The notes: generated from the sequence alone by a model not told the origin. A DNA stretch of 64,000 bases from Bifidobacterium callitrichidarum (GCF_003129905.1 NZ_QFFM01000001.1:124001-188000); one strand, 5' to 3'. Counted from the stretch's first letter, positions 15,965 to 25,043 are shown. Translations and numbers: made by a program.

Positions 15965-18900
15965 TCACCCCACCAAATGCCGGTACAGCTCCGGGTCAAT
16001 CGGCTTCGCCAGTCGCAACGTGGACAGCGTCACGTTCACGGTTCCGTCGCCAGCGGCATTCGGTTTGGTCGTCAGCTGTGGATGCTCCACCGCGGCTACG
16101 TGGCCCACGTAGTAGTACTTGCCATCGGCCGCTTCCGCCTTACGCATCACGAACAACGGAATGAAATGCGTCTCAGACCAATCCGGGCCTGCGTCTTCGC
16201 GCACCCAGCGGAATTCCGGTGATTGTGGAGTACGGCCGTTTTTGCTGAAGTACTTCATCTCCTGCGCGCTGAGGAATTCATCTTCATATTGGCTTGCCGC
16301 ATACTTCACGAAAATCGGCATGGTTCCGCTGGTCTTGTCCAACAGATAACCACCGACATTCTGAGGGGTGTTCTCCTTCTTCCATCCGCACAGACGCATC
16401 ACATCTGCCAGAGAATACTTTTGCTCATACAGGAACGCACGGTCGAATCTGCGCTGCTTGTCACTGGCCTCGCGGAACATATCGGCGCAATTCAGCAGAC
16501 CGACGTGTAGGGTATCCGCCAGGAATTTTCGGAAGGTGTGGTTCCCGGCAAGCAGGGATGCGAACTCTCGGGAGATGCGATATGCCGGCGTGCGGCCATC
16601 CACAGTTTCCACGAGGGGAAGACCGCCGAAGCGCTTGCGGTTCGGGTCGGTGAAATACGAGTAATCAAGCACGCTTATCGCCGAATCGAATTGCGATTCG
16701 GACAGATCGGCTTGCGGGTATTGTTCGCGGAGCATGGCCATCAGCGTTGCCCTCTGTATTGGGGCAGGCTCGCTCCAGTTGCTGTCGGTAGAGGCCGGTT
16801 TTGCGGATGCGTAGGAGAACCTGCAGAGCTGCGAAAGAATCACCAACTCATGAGGACGTAGTCCTGGCAACAGCAGTTCCGTGGCCATCTTCAGAATCGA
16901 ATCTTCGACGTTGGAAACCGGCTCCAGCTGGTCCTCAAAGGCGGCATCTTGGTGCTTGCTGCGGCTGAGACTCTGTTCTCGGGAGCGAACGAAATCCAGG
17001 TAGTTATTCTTCTTTGCTGCCATGGTGAACGGCAATGAAGGATCATACCGGTAGATATCAATCAGCATGGGGATGCGGCCGAGCTCGTAACGCACCTGAC
17101 GGTACTGTTCGGAAAGTCGCTTCATATCGGACCAGTCGGCCGTATCCAAGGACTTCAGGATGCGTTCCTTGGCGATGGGGTCGAAGCTGATGGAAGACAG
17201 TCCGATGGACTGCCGTTGTAGATTCTTACGTGCGCGGTCGCGGTCGCCGGTATTGCCATATAGTGCCACCGGAATCAGGTAATTGTTGTTGTAATTGCCG
17301 ATGAAGTCGATGACCACAACGCTGTCCTTATACGGGAACTTGCGCAAACCTCGGCCCAGCTGTTGTGTGAAGATGATGCTGGATTCCGTGCTGCGCAACA
17401 TGACCACTTGATTCAGCGCGGGAATATCGATGCCTTCGTTGAACATATCCACGGTGAACAGATAATCAAGTTCGCCATTCTCCAGTTGGCGCACGTATTC
17501 CTCGCGCTGCTCCTGCGAAACAGCATGGCCGTTCTCATCTTTGCTGGTCACGGCCGCGGTCCGGTACGGACGCTCGGCCTGCTGATTGATGTGCTGATTG
17601 AACAACCTGGAAAGCGCGTGTGCTTCCTCCTGACGGCTGCAGAACACGAGACCGGTGACCGGGATATTGAACTGGCCGTATTCCTGGAGCTTGTCGATGA
17701 TGTACCGCACGCGCTCTTCGGTGGCGAGCTGGGAGATTTCGTACTTCAACTGTGCTGCATCGGTGCTGGAAGTGCCAGAGGATACATCAATGCGATGAGC
17801 GACCTGATTCGGGTCGTCGTCCGAGCCAAGATATTCCGCGACGCCGTAGTAATGGAACGGGCAGAGCATGCCCTCATCCAAGGCCTTCTGCAGCCGGATC
17901 TCATAGGCGATGTTATGACCGAACAATTCGAAGATGTTGATGCCGTCCGTGCGTTCAGGGGTTGCGGTCATGCCCAGCATGAAGTCGGCGTCCTTGAAGT
18001 GCTCCATCACCGTCTGATATCCGGCTGCGCCGGCGTGATGGACCTCATCGACCAGGATGTAATCGAACTCATCGGATGCGAACTGTCGGAGAACATCAGG
18101 CTGACGCATCGTCTGGATGGTGGCGAATACGTAACGTCGGTCTGATTGCTTTCTGGTGCCGGAGTACAGACCCAATTCGGAGGCGTCGCATCCGAGTACG
18201 CGCTGGTAGGATTCCATCGCCTTGGTGAGAATTTGCTGTTGCTGGGCAATGTACAACATGCGGCGCGGTTTGTATGCACGCACGTCAAACGCGGAGAGAT
18301 AGGTTTTACCGGTACCTGTGGCCGAGATGATAATCGCGCGGTGCTCGCCTTGCTCCCGCAGCGATTTGAGATTGCGCAGGGCTTCCCTTTGCATGCTGTT
18401 CGGCTGAATAGTGCGGTTATCAAGCGACTTCAGGATGGCCTTACGCGGCGGCGCGTACTTCTTGAAATCTTCTTCGTATTGCTGAATCCACTCCTCGGTG
18501 AGTGGCATCGATTCTGCGATTTGAGCGTCCAACTCCTGGCGGACCTGGTTCACAAGGTCTCCCTCGGCCAAGGAGGATACTCGCAGGTTCCATTCACGTT
18601 GGCGACTCAGGGCGAATGAGGTGAGGTTCGAGCTGCCGATGTACAGGTTGTAGTAAGGGCGTCCATCCTGCATGTGACGGGCGAATACGTATCCTTTGGG
18701 ATGGAAGGGTTGACCTTGGGAGGATGCGTTTTGAGTGCTGTCCTCACTCCAGATACGCACATCTACGCCGGTATCGTTCTTCAGATGCAGTAGCTCCCAG
18801 AAGGCTTTGGGGTCGTTGAAATGGTTCTTCGTGGAAGTGATGATGCGGCTGGGAATGTCGCCCTCTTCGGAGGTCCGATGGCTACGGAATGCCTCGAACA

Positions 18901-19171
18901 GACTGAGAATGGCTTCGGGGGACACAAAGGCGACGGATACGTCGAATCTGTCGCTGTTGGCGATTTCTTCATTAAGCGCGTCGCTCATCGTGAGTCCACC
19001 GGGCCGATTGGCGATGAGTGCAGGCGCGTACGTGCCTGGAGCATCCTGTCGGGGCTGAATCAGGCCTGAAATAACATCTTCGAGTATCGATTCCGATGCA
19101 TTGAACTTGTTGTCTGGGCTGGAATCGTATGCATGCAGTTGCTGCTGGCTGGTCGCGGGCGTGGTGCTCAT
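15965..19171 (-). CDS. DEAD/DEAH-box helicase with PLD nuclease domain and DUF3427
   Basis: About 1068 residues. The N-terminal phospholipase-D-like domain has FHPKGYVF (HxK) and LYIGSSNLTSFALS, followed by EWNLRVSS. A superfamily-2 helicase core follows: Walker A ATGTGKTYLS, Walker B ILVDEVHHAG, GMTATPERTDG, and C-terminal helicase VVMLRSTESSIIFTQQLGRG with LRKF. The rest corresponds to DUF3427 and an added C-terminal region. This architecture is common in defence-associated or mobile restriction-like loci; here it stands alone beside Fic and Nudix genes. ATG 19171 has GGAAAG 6 bases before it; ATG 19195 is the alternative. The function is probably DNA degradation or repair, not proven. Confidence 0.88.
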   Translation of the reverse strand: MSTTPATSQQQLHAYDSSPDNKFNASESILEDVISGLIQPRQDAPGTYAPALIANRPGGLTMSDALNEEIANSDRFDVSVAFVSPEAILSLFEAFRSHRTSEEGDIPSRIITSTKNHFNDPKAFWELLHLKNDTGVDVRIWSEDSTQNASSQGQPFHPKGYVFARHMQDGRPYYNLYIGSSNLTSFALSRQREWNLRVSSLAEGDLVNQVRQELDAQIAESMPLTEEWIQQYEEDFKKYAPPRKAILKSLDNRTIQPNSMQREALRNLKSLREQGEHRAIIISATGTGKTYLSAFDVRAYKPRRMLYIAQQQQILTKAMESYQRVLGCDASELGLYSGTRKQSDRRYVFATIQTMRQPDVLRQFASDEFDYILVDEVHHAGAAGYQTVMEHFKDADFMLGMTATPERTDGINIFELFGHNIAYEIRLQKALDEGMLCPFHYYGVAEYLGSDDDPNQVAHRIDVSSGTSSTDAAQLKYEISQLATEERVRYIIDKLQEYGQFNIPVTGLVFCSRQEEAHALSRLFNQHINQQAERPYRTAAVTSKDENGHAVSQEQREEYVRQLENGELDYLFTVDMFNEGIDIPALNQVVMLRSTESSIIFTQQLGRGLRKFPYKDSVVVIDFIGNYNNNYLIPVALYGNTGDRDRARKNLQRQSIGLSSISFDPIAKERILKSLDTADWSDMKRLSEQYRQVRYELGRIPMLIDIYRYDPSLPFTMAAKKNNYLDFVRSREQSLSRSKHQDAAFEDQLEPVSNVEDSILKMATELLLPGLRPHELVILSQLCRFSYASAKPASTDSNWSEPAPIQRATLMAMLREQYPQADLSESQFDSAISVLDYSYFTDPNRKRFGGLPLVETVDGRTPAYRISREFASLLAGNHTFRKFLADTLHVGLLNCADMFREASDKQRRFDRAFLYEQKYSLADVMRLCGWKKENTPQNVGGYLLDKTSGTMPIFVKYAASQYEDEFLSAQEMKYFSKNGRTPQSPEFRWVREDAGPDWSETHFIPLFVMRKAEAADGKYYYVGHVAAVEHPQLTTKPNAAGDGTVNVTLSTLRLAKPIDPELYRHLVG

Positions 19172-19256
19172 GGACGGCTTTCCGTTTGTGCTCATCGAAA
19201 ATGAAGTAGAAATGGGCGGTGGAGGAGTGGGATGTTTCGTTGTTTGATTGGGGCTG

Positions 19257-19679
19257 TCAGATGGCGTTCGGCGCCCTGAAATCCATTTGCGAAATCAACG
19301 TTACGGCTGCTCTGTCCACCGGAGCCCAGCCCAGTTGCGGCATCGCGGAAGGTTCCAACCATTGAATGGCGGTGTGCTCGGTAAGTCGCGGTAAGCCGGC
19401 ATGCAGGTGGCAGATGAAGGTGGTGAGGCGGACGGTGCCGAAGGCGTAGTCATATTCGCTGGTGCATACCTCATCGGCGACTTCGATGTCGCATAGAAGC
19501 TCCTCTTCGATTTCTCGGTGTAGGGCTTGGCGAGGAGTCTCGTGAGGTTCGATTTTTCCTCCCGGAAACTCCCAATAGCCGGCGAGCGATTTGCCGGGAC
19601 CTCGTTGCGCGCACAACACCGTTCCGTTTTTGACGATTGCGGCTCCGACAACATTGATGACCTTGCGTTCCGACTCCAT
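19257..19679 (-). CDS. Nudix hydrolase (MutT-like, 8-oxo-dGTP diphosphatase type)
   Basis: About 140 residues. The Nudix box is complete: GGKIEPHETPRQALHREIEE and the following EL. INVVGAAIVKNGTVLCAQRG and LAGYWEFPGG are typical of MutT/CTP pyrophosphohydrolase-like enzymes that sanitise oxidised nucleotides. The start is unclear: ATG 19679 lacks a good ribosome-binding site, while an in-frame TTG at 19694 has GAGGAA 5 bases upstream and would add MYPGC. It follows the helicase gene's start by about 85 bases and reads in the same direction. Confidence 0.9.
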   Translation of the reverse strand: MESERKVINVVGAAIVKNGTVLCAQRGPGKSLAGYWEFPGGKIEPHETPRQALHREIEEELLCDIEVADEVCTSEYDYAFGTVRLTTFICHLHAGLPRLTEHTAIQWLEPSAMPQLGWAPVDRAAVTLISQMDFRAPNAI

Positions 19680-19821
19680 GCAGCCAGGATACAACGCCGT
19701 TCCTCTGTAGATCGATCGTGGATCTTGAGGGTGTACATGCTTTCTCTTGGTTGGATTTTGATCATGCTAAATGCGAGGGCCAGAGATTAAGCCCAGTTGC
19801 CTTAGCAGATTGGAGGATTCC

Positions 19822-20088
19822 ATGTACATGCATATCGGAGCTTGCATCACATTGGCTATGCCGAATGGAGAGCGAATTCGCTGGCTGTGCAAAGCAGTGG
19901 AGGCGGAGAGGTCGGATGGTGACAGCTGCATTGAATCGAAAGAGGAACTGCTGGAACTGTTGCGCGAGAATACGCCGAAAGTGGCGTCCATCGCATTCGT
20001 GCCGGAGAATTTGATTTCGTTGTTGAAGACCGCACTTGCTGACGATGACGATGATGCAGAGCAGGACGATAGGATGGATACCGATTGA
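19822..20088 (+). CDS. Small hypothetical protein with acidic tail
   Basis: 88 residues from ATG 19822, with GGAGG at 19812-19816. The sequence begins [20 protein letters not shown] and continues with a helix [18 protein letters not shown]; it ends in an Asp/Glu-rich tail ([13 protein letters not shown]). No membrane segment. It reads into the YbjQ-like gene 25 bases downstream, so the two are probably co-transcribed. Family not recognised. Confidence 0.65.
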   Translation: MYMHIGACITLAMPNGERIRWLCKAVEAERSDGDSCIESKEELLELLRENTPKVASIAFVPENLISLLKTALADDDDDAEQDDRMDTD

Positions 20089-20113
20089 ACCATCAAGCCA
20101 AAGGAGACCCGCG

Positions 20114-20446
20114 ATGATTCTCGTCACCACCACGCCGTCCGTCGACGGATACACCATCACCAACTACCAGGGCATCGTGTTCGGCGAGGTCGTCTCGGGC
20201 GTGAACATGTTCAGGGACATCGGCGCGAGCTTCCGCAACGTGTTTGGCGGCCGCAGCCAGGGCTATGAGGAGGAGCTGCTGAACGCCCGCAACGAGGCCA
20301 TCGCCGAGATGCAGCAGCGTGCCGAGGCGATGGGCGCGCACGCGGTGGTCGGCGTCGACATCGATTACGAGGTGCTCGGCACGGACGGTTCCATGCTCAT
20401 GGTCACCGCCTCCGGTACTGCCGTGCAGCTCGCGCGCAAGGCCTGA
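20114..20446 (+). CDS. YbjQ/DUF74-family (heavy-metal-binding domain) protein
   Basis: 110 residues from ATG 20114, with AAGGAG at 20101-20106. The conserved family features are visible: [50 protein letters not shown] and [16 protein letters not shown]. YbjQ proteins form small oligomeric beta-rich assemblies of uncertain role and are annotated as putative heavy-metal-binding. It follows the small acidic-tail gene directly. Confidence 0.92.
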   Translation: MILVTTTPSVDGYTITNYQGIVFGEVVSGVNMFRDIGASFRNVFGGRSQGYEEELLNARNEAIAEMQQRAEAMGAHAVVGVDIDYEVLGTDGSMLMVTASGTAVQLARKA

Positions 20447-20548
20447 GGTCGGCAGCCGAACGCGAACGGGGACGACCCGCCGCGCGATTCATCGACTATT
20501 CATCCGATGCCGCGCGATTCCGGCCTGGAAGGTCGTCATAATCGGGTT

Positions 20549-21211
20549 ATGGGTGCGGAGACAAATGGCTGGGTCGAGGCCAAGGAAGATGTCGGCCGTG
20601 AGGCGTGGCTTCGCTTGAAGCCGTTGAGCGGTATCGCGATGGCGCTGCTTTTCTTCGGCTGTTGGGCGGTGGTAGCCGTAATCGTCATGGCGATTCCGTA
20701 TACGCGGGAGATATTCAACCATTTCGAAGACCATAAAGTCGAAGCGTTGATTCTCGTCGGCGCGACGTTCGTCGTCGCACGCTCCCTGGCTCATTTGCAG
20801 GTGTTCTGGCATCGGGCGCATATGCCGGAAGGGCTGGTCGGCGTGCAGACAGCGCTGTTCGAGCCGCAGGGCTACGAAATCGTCGGTGGCGATGACCATA
20901 CGGATTCCAACAATGACAGCATGGCGCCCTCGTGGCTGTCCAGGCCGGTACGGACGCTGCTATTCCGCCCGGTTTCCGGCGATCGCAGCATTACCGTGTC
21001 CGCGTATCCCGCAGGCAGCGAAGTCGGGAATCGAGGGGATGCAGCCCGCGTCACCCTGCTCATCTCCGGTACCAGGGTTCGTCTGGTGGGACTTGCCGCC
21101 GACCAATCAGGTTCGGACGCATCGCCTGAGCGCCCGATGGCCAGATACTACGAACGAGGCGAGTATCTGCTGGTGCCGGATGCGACGAACTCGGCGCAGT
21201 CCTCATTCTGA
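20549..21211 (+). CDS. Hypothetical membrane protein
   Basis: 220 residues from ATG 20549 (an in-frame ATG at 20507 would add 14 residues; neither has a strong ribosome-binding site). Two hydrophobic segments (IAMALLFFGCWAVVAVIVMA and ALILVGATFVVARSL) are followed by a soluble C-terminal domain of about 130 residues with beta-strand character (SITVSAYPAG, VTLLISGTRVRLVGLAA). It ends about 70 bases before the left copy of the tRNA-Leu-derived direct repeat and is the last gene before the island. Function unknown. Confidence 0.65.
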   Translation: MGAETNGWVEAKEDVGREAWLRLKPLSGIAMALLFFGCWAVVAVIVMAIPYTREIFNHFEDHKVEALILVGATFVVARSLAHLQVFWHRAHMPEGLVGVQTALFEPQGYEIVGGDDHTDSNNDSMAPSWLSRPVRTLLFRPVSGDRSITVSAYPAGSEVGNRGDAARVTLLISGTRVRLVGLAADQSGSDASPERPMARYYERGEYLLVPDATNSAQSSF

Positions 21212-21283
21212 GCACCGCGGATTCGCGGCAACCGTCGTTACAGTGCGCTGACGCCACCGGCGCCGTATGTTCGGGGCCGGTGA

Positions 21284-21343
21284 AAAGCAAAAGGGCTGGA
21301 ACCTTTCGGTTCCAGCCCTTTCTTGCTGGTGCGAGTGGGGGGG
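21284..21343. repeat. Left direct repeat of island: terminator plus tRNA-Leu 3' fragment
   Basis: Sixty bases matching 26113-26171: the hairpin GGGCTGGAACC/GGTTCCAGCCC, then TTGCTGGTGCGAGTGGGGG, the last 17 bases of the tRNA-Leu(CAG) gene including CCA. The match stops after the G-run. This is the expected scar of integration into a tRNA 3' end. The hairpin probably terminates transcription for the upstream membrane-protein gene. Confidence 0.85.
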
Positions 21344-21580
21344 TGAACTCTGCCGGTGTTGCGGGTTTGGATCATGATGACCGGTTTTGCCTGTGTTCGC
21401 CTGGCTTCCATCTGGTGTTGAATCACGCATTTTCGGCTGGTTTGGATTCGTCCGTCACTTTTTTGTTACGGCGGATCTGGGAAAGGCCGAGCATATGCCG
21501 GAGCTTTCAACCATCTTACTGAAGTCGTTGTGCACCCGCCTTGCAGTTGAGGGAAGTGATGATGCCTCAACCGGTATACC

Positions 21581-21656
21581 AACTAATGTAATTTTTGTAT
21601 CAAACTAATATAAAAAGTTATCGACTAATGTAATTCTGGTGGAATTACATTAGTCG
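21581..21656. promoter_or_regulatory. AACTAATGTAATT array downstream of the AlbA_2 gene, ending in a perfect hairpin
   Basis: AACTAATGTAATT at 21581, AACTAATATAAAA at 21603 and a copy from 21623, spaced 22 and 20 bases, the same spacing as the array before the gene (23357, 23379, 23399). The third copy pairs with an inverted copy at 21642-21656 (CGACTAATGTAATTC / GAATTACATTAGTCG, 15-bp perfect stem, 5-base loop). It may also end transcription of the AlbA_2 gene. The rest of the gap 21344-21580 holds nothing I recognise. Confidence 0.75.
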
Positions 21657-21664
21657 ACTGGGAC

Positions 21665-23344
21665 TCATGAGTCCTGGCGTATGTGCCATTTGGCTGACGA
21701 GGTTGCTCCGTCAGAGCGGATTTTCCCCTGCTTGCGCAAGGTCTGCAACAGATAACTGACCTTGTTGGCCTGCTGCTGTTCGGACAGTCCTGCCGGCAAG
21801 GCGTGCCTGATTGCCGTGAGGATTTCGATTCTTGTGGATGGTCGCGAGCCGAGCAATTGAAGGATGAGCGCCTTGCAGATTTGGTTATCCAGTCCTTTGC
21901 TGCGAACGTATTCCTTCTGCTTACCGAGGGCCTTCGCCACGGATGATGAGATGGTGAGTCTTGGATAGCGGCCTTCCACCAAACCCCGTGAACGCAGATC
22001 TTTGGCTTGATCCTTGGTAATGGGCTGTTCTTTCTGCACCATGTCGAGCAGTACCACGCTTTGCAGGTCCAAATCAGGGTATGTCGCCAAAAGCTGCGAG
22101 TACTTTTCGTCGATGATGGTGCCGAATATTGTGACCGATACACGCGAGGGCTGCGAGAGATCGTAAGTGGGCAGCGGCAGACGGCGTTCGCGTTGGATGT
22201 CGAAGACGCTGCGGATGCCGATCGCGTTCTGATCGATCATGCCGACCTTGCTCATGGCCTTTGCCAGCAGAGCATTGCGGTAGTAAGGGGGTTTGTAGCC
22301 GGGAGCCAGAGCCGCGTCGATGCTGCCGGGGATAAAAGAGCCTTCGTTGAGGAAGACCAGATGATCCTCGTATTCGAGAACGTTGATTTTCCCGGAAAGC
22401 CGGTAATCCTGATGGGCGATCGCGTTGTGCAGCAGCTCTCGGATAATCTCGGGGCTGTAACGTTGCGCGACTTCCGGGAACAGCGTGCTGGGGTCGGTGA
22501 AGAACCGGTACTTCTCGTTGCGTATCTTGGCCAAGACCTTGTCCACTTGCAGCAGGAATGGCGGTTCGAAGTGCTCATATGAGGAGACCTCGCCGCTCGA
22601 GGAGTACAGCGTCCATGTGATGCGCGGCCCGACGCCGCCGAGGAAGACTGTGGATTCGGGCTTGCCAAGCAACACGAGCGCCGCATTGGTGACGTGATCG
22701 TGTATCAGCAAGCCGATCTTCGCTAGGATCTCTTCGCCGGACAGGTTCTCGGCCGCCTTCTGCGTGGGTGCGTATTTCTTGACGTACTCGTCGCATGCGA
22801 ACCGTATCGCATCCGGATCGAGGTCGTCAATGGTGGCGTCATAGGCAATCTGGCGTGACCAGTCGGGGCGCGACTGGCTATATATGGCTTCAAGTTTGAA
22901 CTGCGGCATCTGTACCAGTGACTCGTTCTCCCTCGACCAGGGGATGCCGTGCCATGTGGTCGGCGTGGCGAACGTGGCGGGCGGAATCTGGAACACAATG
23001 ACGCGATGCCCGTCCATCTCAAGCTCGTAGATCTCTTCAAACGTCATGCCGTTGTTGGTGTTGAGCGTGATCTCTCGTTTGAGGTTCCGCAGTCCGATGC
23101 TGGGAACATGGTTTTCCTTGCGGTACCCGGTGCCGCAAATTGTTCTGTTGTTACGTACGCCGAACAATAGCCATCCCGCGTCCGCGTGCCTCAGGTTGGC
23201 CTCGTTGCTTAACGCGGAGAAGTATTTGCCCAGATCGTCGGAATCGAAGTTGTTCTTCGCTGACTTGTACTCCACGACCTCGGTCTCGACGTCCGCCAGC
23301 AGGCGACGCACCTTGTCGATCATCTCAGCGGTGCCGTAGATCAT
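21665..23344 (-). CDS. AlbA_2 (Schlafen-like) / ATP-binding transcriptional regulator with winged helix
   Basis: 559 residues from ATG 23344, with GGGAG 9 bases upstream. The N-terminal AlbA_2 domain has EVVEYKSAKNNF and WLLFGVRNNRTICGTGYRKE. A central GHKL-type ATP-binding region follows: EIIRELLHNAIAHQDYRLSG (N-box), VLEYEDHLVFLNEGSFIPGS, then IGIRSVFDIQRERRLPLPTY. The C-terminal ~130 residues contain helix-turn-helix stretches (ITKDQAKDLRSRGLVEGRYP; LLQTLRKQGKIRSDG). This is the COG2865 layout, predicted transcriptional regulators common in accessory DNA. AACTAATGTAATT arrays with identical spacing lie both upstream and downstream. It sits within the tRNA-Leu island. Targets unknown; autoregulation is likely. 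Confidence 0.85.
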   Translation of the reverse strand: MIYGTAEMIDKVRRLLADVETEVVEYKSAKNNFDSDDLGKYFSALSNEANLRHADAGWLLFGVRNNRTICGTGYRKENHVPSIGLRNLKREITLNTNNGMTFEEIYELEMDGHRVIVFQIPPATFATPTTWHGIPWSRENESLVQMPQFKLEAIYSQSRPDWSRQIAYDATIDDLDPDAIRFACDEYVKKYAPTQKAAENLSGEEILAKIGLLIHDHVTNAALVLLGKPESTVFLGGVGPRITWTLYSSSGEVSSYEHFEPPFLLQVDKVLAKIRNEKYRFFTDPSTLFPEVAQRYSPEIIRELLHNAIAHQDYRLSGKINVLEYEDHLVFLNEGSFIPGSIDAALAPGYKPPYYRNALLAKAMSKVGMIDQNAIGIRSVFDIQRERRLPLPTYDLSQPSRVSVTIFGTIIDEKYSQLLATYPDLDLQSVVLLDMVQKEQPITKDQAKDLRSRGLVEGRYPRLTISSSVAKALGKQKEYVRSKGLDNQICKALILQLLGSRPSTRIEILTAIRHALPAGLSEQQQANKVSYLLQTLRKQGKIRSDGATSSAKWHIRQDS

Positions 23345-23356
23345 CTGCCGTCTCCC

Positions 23357-23411
23357 AACTAATGTAATTTTTAAGGCAAACTAATGTAATTATATGGCAA
23401 CTAATGTAGTG
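23357..23411. promoter_or_regulatory. AACTAATGTAATT operator-like array upstream of the AlbA_2 gene
   Basis: AACTAATGTAATT at 23357 and 23379, and AACTAATGTAGTG at 23399. Starts are 22 and 20 bases apart, about two helical turns, so a cooperative DNA-binding protein could sit on one face. The first site is 13 bases from the start codon. Confidence 0.82.
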
Positions 23412-23490
23412 TCCATATCCTTGACGGGCTCGTGCATTGGTATAGCCGGATTTTCCATGCCGTTATTATGGCAAAAAAGAAAAAGCTAGG

Positions 23491-23861
23491 GGAAAGTTAA
23501 ATCCTGTGATGTTGATTGTGCTGGAAGTGTTGGAATTTCAACGTTTATCGGTTTTGACAAAGGATTGGCATCGGTCTTGAAACGATGGATTGGAAAGTTA
23601 AGGAAAGTTAAAATGGGTCAGACGGCTTGAAAGACGGTCTTGTCGGATGCCCACAGCTCCATGAAGACGCTGAATCGGCATCGTCCGCAGCATTCGAATA
23701 CGATGCGCACGGGGCCGTGAAGACCGTGATTGCAACGGTTCTGGCGGCTCCAGCGAAGATGGAGCATCCCAGATTGCTCCCGTTTCCAGTAAGTGGAAGA
23801 TTCAGGCTCGGCGTGGTACTGAGGAAAGTTATGGAAAGTCATGGAAAGTTGAGGAAAGTTA
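23491..23861 (+). repeat. GGAAAGTTA iteron-like repeats with 10-bp period
   Basis: GGAAAGTTA-type words occur at 23491, then 23592 and 23602, then 23823, 23833, 23843 and 23853. Within clusters the period is exactly 10 bases. They lie in the gene-poor 23412-24288 stretch of the island. Such phased short repeats resemble replication iterons or regulator sites of a lost plasmid or phage; no replication gene remains nearby. Confidence 0.6.
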
Positions 23862-23874
23862 AACGTCTCGATAT

Positions 23875-24135
23875 TCAAGGCTTGGCCGACGGTTCAAGGG
23901 TGTTCCGCCGAGCCGTCGGCCGGTCATGATGGTGGTCAGTCGATGTTCTTGATCCGGTAGGGCAGCCGACCTTGGACAGGCGTTTCATGAGCTGAACGAT
24001 GACGGCGCTCTGCTTATCACTGGGGATCTTGTTCGGCATGGAGGCCGCCACGTTCACGCAGCCGCGTTCCTTGGCGTCGCCCTCGTTCTCGTCGATCAGC
24101 CATTGCGCGACGTCCTTCCAGAACCGGGCGCCCAT
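23875..24135 (-). pseudogene. Possible remnant of an accessory gene
   Basis: An 86-residue frame from ATG 24135 starts MGARFWKDVAQWLIDENEGD and VNVAASMPNKIPSDKQSAV and looks protein-like for about 60 residues. It then turns into a Pro/Ser/Arg/His-rich tail that overlaps the repeat region. The abrupt change suggests a truncated or frameshifted gene. An alternative GTG start lies at 24144. Family not recognised; could be chance. Confidence 0.35.
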
Positions 24136-24288
24136 CTTGACCACTGCCGCGGTGTATTCAATGTCGTTGGTCTTTCCTCTGTCCCCTCATGCTGAATCGC
24201 TATCTGTGTTGGATGGGAATGCCTGTTGTCGGTCTGCTGCTGAAGTGATAAACGAAGTGGTTGCATTGGATTGCTCTAGAATAAGTGC

Positions 24289-24948
24289 ATGAAGCACTGG
24301 AAAATCGGTTTCGCGCTGGTCGTATTAACAACTATTATCTTTTGCTTAGTTCCTTACTTGTATCAAGGCATAACCGGTCGTTTTGATACGGACTGGCCGG
24401 CATGGTGGTCTTTCGGTACATTCTTAGTGGCGGTGATGGCGGCTTTGCTGGCTTGGGCGGAGTATCGTACGCATGAGGATGAGTCCTGGGAGCAGGTTCG
24501 TCCGTATGTGCATGTTTCATATCACTTTGATCAGCATTTTCTCTTTGTGAGCGTTGCTAATGTAGGTAAGACCGCGGCTAATACGGTCAGGATATCTTTT
24601 GAGCCGCAACTATCAGCTCCGAAAAGTCAACAAGACCCAAGTTCAATTGCTCCAGAACTATTTCAAAAAGGTTTAGTTGAACGACCAATTAGTATGATAG
24701 CGCCCGGAGCGCGATTTTTATTTCTAATAGATGGATCAAACGAAGTACTTGATCATATTAAAGATGGTTCCCTCCCGAGCGTGACCACGGCATCCATTTC
24801 ATATAATGACTTGCGTGATCGCACATATCATGAGCATTATTGTCTTGATTTGTCCGACTGGCAATATAGTGCAGCTGACTACGATCCTCTGAGTGAAATT
24901 GAAGAGGAAATTAAACTCATTCGTAAGAATGGACTTAAGCTGCTATGA
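24289..24948 (+). CDS. AT-rich hypothetical membrane protein
   Basis: 219 residues. Two membrane segments lie at the N-terminus (WKIGFALVVLTTIIFCLVPY and WWSFGTFLVAVMAALLAWAE), followed by a soluble beta-rich domain (YVHVSYHFDQHFLFVSVANV; MIAPGARFLFLIDGSNEVL) and an acidic helix at the end. The domain order resembles many small orphan bacterial proteins of mobile regions. Its AT-rich codons (TTT, ATA, AAA, GAT) contrast sharply with the surrounding chromosome and indicate recent acquisition. No clear ribosome-binding site is visible before ATG 24289. Function unknown. Confidence 0.7.
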   Translation: MKHWKIGFALVVLTTIIFCLVPYLYQGITGRFDTDWPAWWSFGTFLVAVMAALLAWAEYRTHEDESWEQVRPYVHVSYHFDQHFLFVSVANVGKTAANTVRISFEPQLSAPKSQQDPSSIAPELFQKGLVERPISMIAPGARFLFLIDGSNEVLDHIKDGSLPSVTTASISYNDLRDRTYHEHYCLDLSDWQYSAADYDPLSEIEEEIKLIRKNGLKLL

Positions 24949-25013
24949 CTATCTAGGTGGTTTTAATTGCAGACATTTAAGCACGTGATGTTAATTTGCT
25001 GTGCTTCAAAAAA

Positions 25014-25043
25014 ATCCCTTCCTTTTATTCAAAGGGAAGGGAT
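25014..25043. terminator. Hairpin before the truncated transposase
   Basis: ATCCCTTCCTTT and AAAGGGAAGGGAT pair with one bulged base around a 5-base loop. It is flanked by an A-run on the left and so could act as a terminator for leftward transcription, or be the edge of the IS. Confidence 0.5.

Noticed and set aside
23618..23878. Minus-strand 86-codon frame with repeated FNFPQ words
   Set aside because: It is simply the translation of the GGAAAGTTA repeats; the amino acid repeats follow from the DNA repeats and nothing else supports it.
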